From Sphingobium sp. AP50 (GTDB lineage Bacteria; Pseudomonadota; Alphaproteobacteria; Sphingomonadales; Sphingomonadaceae), in the NCBI RefSeq assembly GCF_900109095.1, contig NZ_FNYZ01000002.1:310001-374000 (forward strand): 64,000 nucleotides of DNA, in the 5' to 3' direction. Shown here one piece after another: positions 63,078 to 64,000 of this stretch (position 1 is its first letter; each line of letters opens with the position of its first letter). Both the position numbers and the translations under genes were made by a program. A model generated the notes under the pieces. It did not search any database and was not told the origin of the DNA. It saw nothing but the letters and a program-made list of their open reading frames with translations.

Positions 63078-63956
63078 TTAGCGCGTAGGCACGGGTTCCG
63101 GACCCGAATAGTCATAGAAGCCCCGGCCGGTCTTGCGGCCATACCAGCCAGCCTCGACATATTTGACCAGCAGCGGCGCGGGGCGATATTTGGGGTCGCC
63201 GGTGGTGGTGAGGAAGACGTTGAGGATTTCCAGCGCGGTGTCGAGGCCGACGAAATCGAGCAGGGTCAGCGGACCCATGGGATGGTTGAGGCCCAGTTTG
63301 CAGCCCTGATCGATATCGACCACGCTGCCCACGCCTTCGCCCAGCACGAAGACCGCTTCGTTCAGCATCGGCAGCAGGATGCGGTTCACGACGAAGCCCG
63401 GCGCGTCGAAGGCATGGACGGTAGTCTTGCCGATCTTCGATGCGAAGCTCTCGACCGCAGCGACCGTTTCGGGCGTGGTGGCAAGGCCGCGAATGACCTC
63501 CACCAGTATCATCACCGGCACCGGATTGAAGAAATGGACGCCCACGAAGCGGCCGGCATCGGGCGCGGCCTGGGCCAGGCGGGTGATCGGGATGGAGGAG
63601 GTGTTGGTGGCGAGGATCGCGTCATCGGCCAGGATCTTGCCGACATTGGCAAAGATGGCGCGCTTGATCTCTTCCCGCTCGGTCGCGGCCTCGATCACCA
63701 GTTGCGCATCGGCGAGCGGGGCGATGTCGCCGACCGGCGTGATTCGCGCGAGCGCCGCATCGGCGTCGGCCTGGCCGATCTTTTCCTTTTCCACGCCGCG
63801 GGCGAGCAACTTGGCGATGCCGGCCACGCCCTTTTCCGCGCGGGCAAGGTCGATGTCGGACAGGATGACGTCATAGCCGGCCTGCGCCGCGACCTGCGCG
63901 ATGCCAGCGCCCATCTGTCCGGCGCCGATCACGCCCACCGTGCGAATATCCGTCAT
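63078..63956 (-). CDS. 3-hydroxybutyryl-CoA dehydrogenase
   Basis: 292 residues. NAD-binding motif [24 protein letters not shown], catalytic region [16 protein letters not shown] (Ser/Asn) and [20 protein letters not shown] (catalytic His), and the C-terminal domain [16 protein letters not shown] with [16 protein letters not shown]. Oxidises (S)-3-hydroxybutyryl-CoA in butanoate / polyhydroxyalkanoate metabolism. The promoter region continues past the window, so upstream neighbours (often etfAB in this group) are not visible. Confidence 0.94.
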   Translation of the reverse strand: MTDIRTVGVIGAGQMGAGIAQVAAQAGYDVILSDIDLARAEKGVAGIAKLLARGVEKEKIGQADADAALARITPVGDIAPLADAQLVIEAATEREEIKRAIFANVGKILADDAILATNTSSIPITRLAQAAPDAGRFVGVHFFNPVPVMILVEVIRGLATTPETVAAVESFASKIGKTTVHAFDAPGFVVNRILLPMLNEAVFVLGEGVGSVVDIDQGCKLGLNHPMGPLTLLDFVGLDTALEILNVFLTTTGDPKYRPAPLLVKYVEAGWYGRKTGRGFYDYSGPEPVPTR

Positions 63957-64000
63957 ACCCTGCTCTCCATGCTTGAATGCGTCGCTTATCCCTTAACTGC

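Overview
The window is high-GC chromosomal DNA from an alphaproteobacterium, most likely a sphingomonad close to Sphingobium. The evidence is the gene content (COQ9, DUF1674/SdhAF4, an UrcA-family protein, a Mic60/mitofilin-like protein after hemCD, a PfkB-type adenosine kinase, a RibB with a degenerate RibA half) and several families of palindromic intergenic repeats that look typical of this group. Nearly all of it is core-genome housekeeping DNA. I see no rRNA, tRNA, prophage, integrase, transposase or CRISPR array.

Layout. 1-4080: end of an RND efflux operon (adaptor plus pump). 4151-7200: a DUF445 membrane protein, a secreted EF-hand protein, and a divergently transcribed tonB. 7432-11419: a riboflavin operon (small membrane protein, ribD, ribE, ribBX, ribH) ending at a strong terminator. 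11663-18241: Old Yellow Enzyme reductase, EamA transporter, COQ9, feoAB, ssb, galU. 18320-25023: an unrecognised small protein, SdhAF4-like protein, htpX, rsmB, PAS protein, rpe and a heparinase-fold protein. 25044-25641: a ParE-type toxin-antitoxin pair with a nested palindromic operator. 25747-36311: purH, lipoprotein, UrcA protein, a three-gene membrane/glycan cluster (FAD oxidoreductase, GtrA, GT-C-like protein), msrB, a NatAB-type ABC exporter and queG. 36700-45965: lipoprotein/EI24 pair, adenosine kinase, Wzx-like flippase, gpsA-tsaD, and divergently hemC-hemD-mic60 followed by a lipase-fold hydrolase. 45969-53979: YcxB-like protein, gltX, nadE, prs, two VOC proteins, a HisN-type phosphatase with a His-Asp repeat tail, and rpmI-rplT. 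54151-58733: LysE exporter, a stand-alone GIY-YIG nuclease gene, pheST. 58846-62943: a phage-shock (Psp) module. 63078-63956: 3-hydroxybutyryl-CoA dehydrogenase.

The most distinctive system is the Psp module. A sigma54 activator (PspF) diverges from a leftward operon with a sigma54 -24/-12 promoter. That operon encodes a 57-residue membrane protein, PspA, PspB, PspC and then four further small proteins. These four look like extra PspB-type units: each has one membrane helix and a C-terminal coiled coil, and three of them plus PspC share a recurring Leu-Glu-Arg / Glu-Ile-x-x-Leu-Arg signature. This suggests an expanded envelope-stress complex.

The intergenic DNA carries several hairpin families. 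One is a 75-nt hairpin present twice in opposite orientations, with an identical 16-nt loop and co-varying stems. Another is a 28-nt hairpin present twice, with an identical GAGTCACGTGCCTC apex on unrelated but still complementary lower stems; each copy sits inside another repeat.
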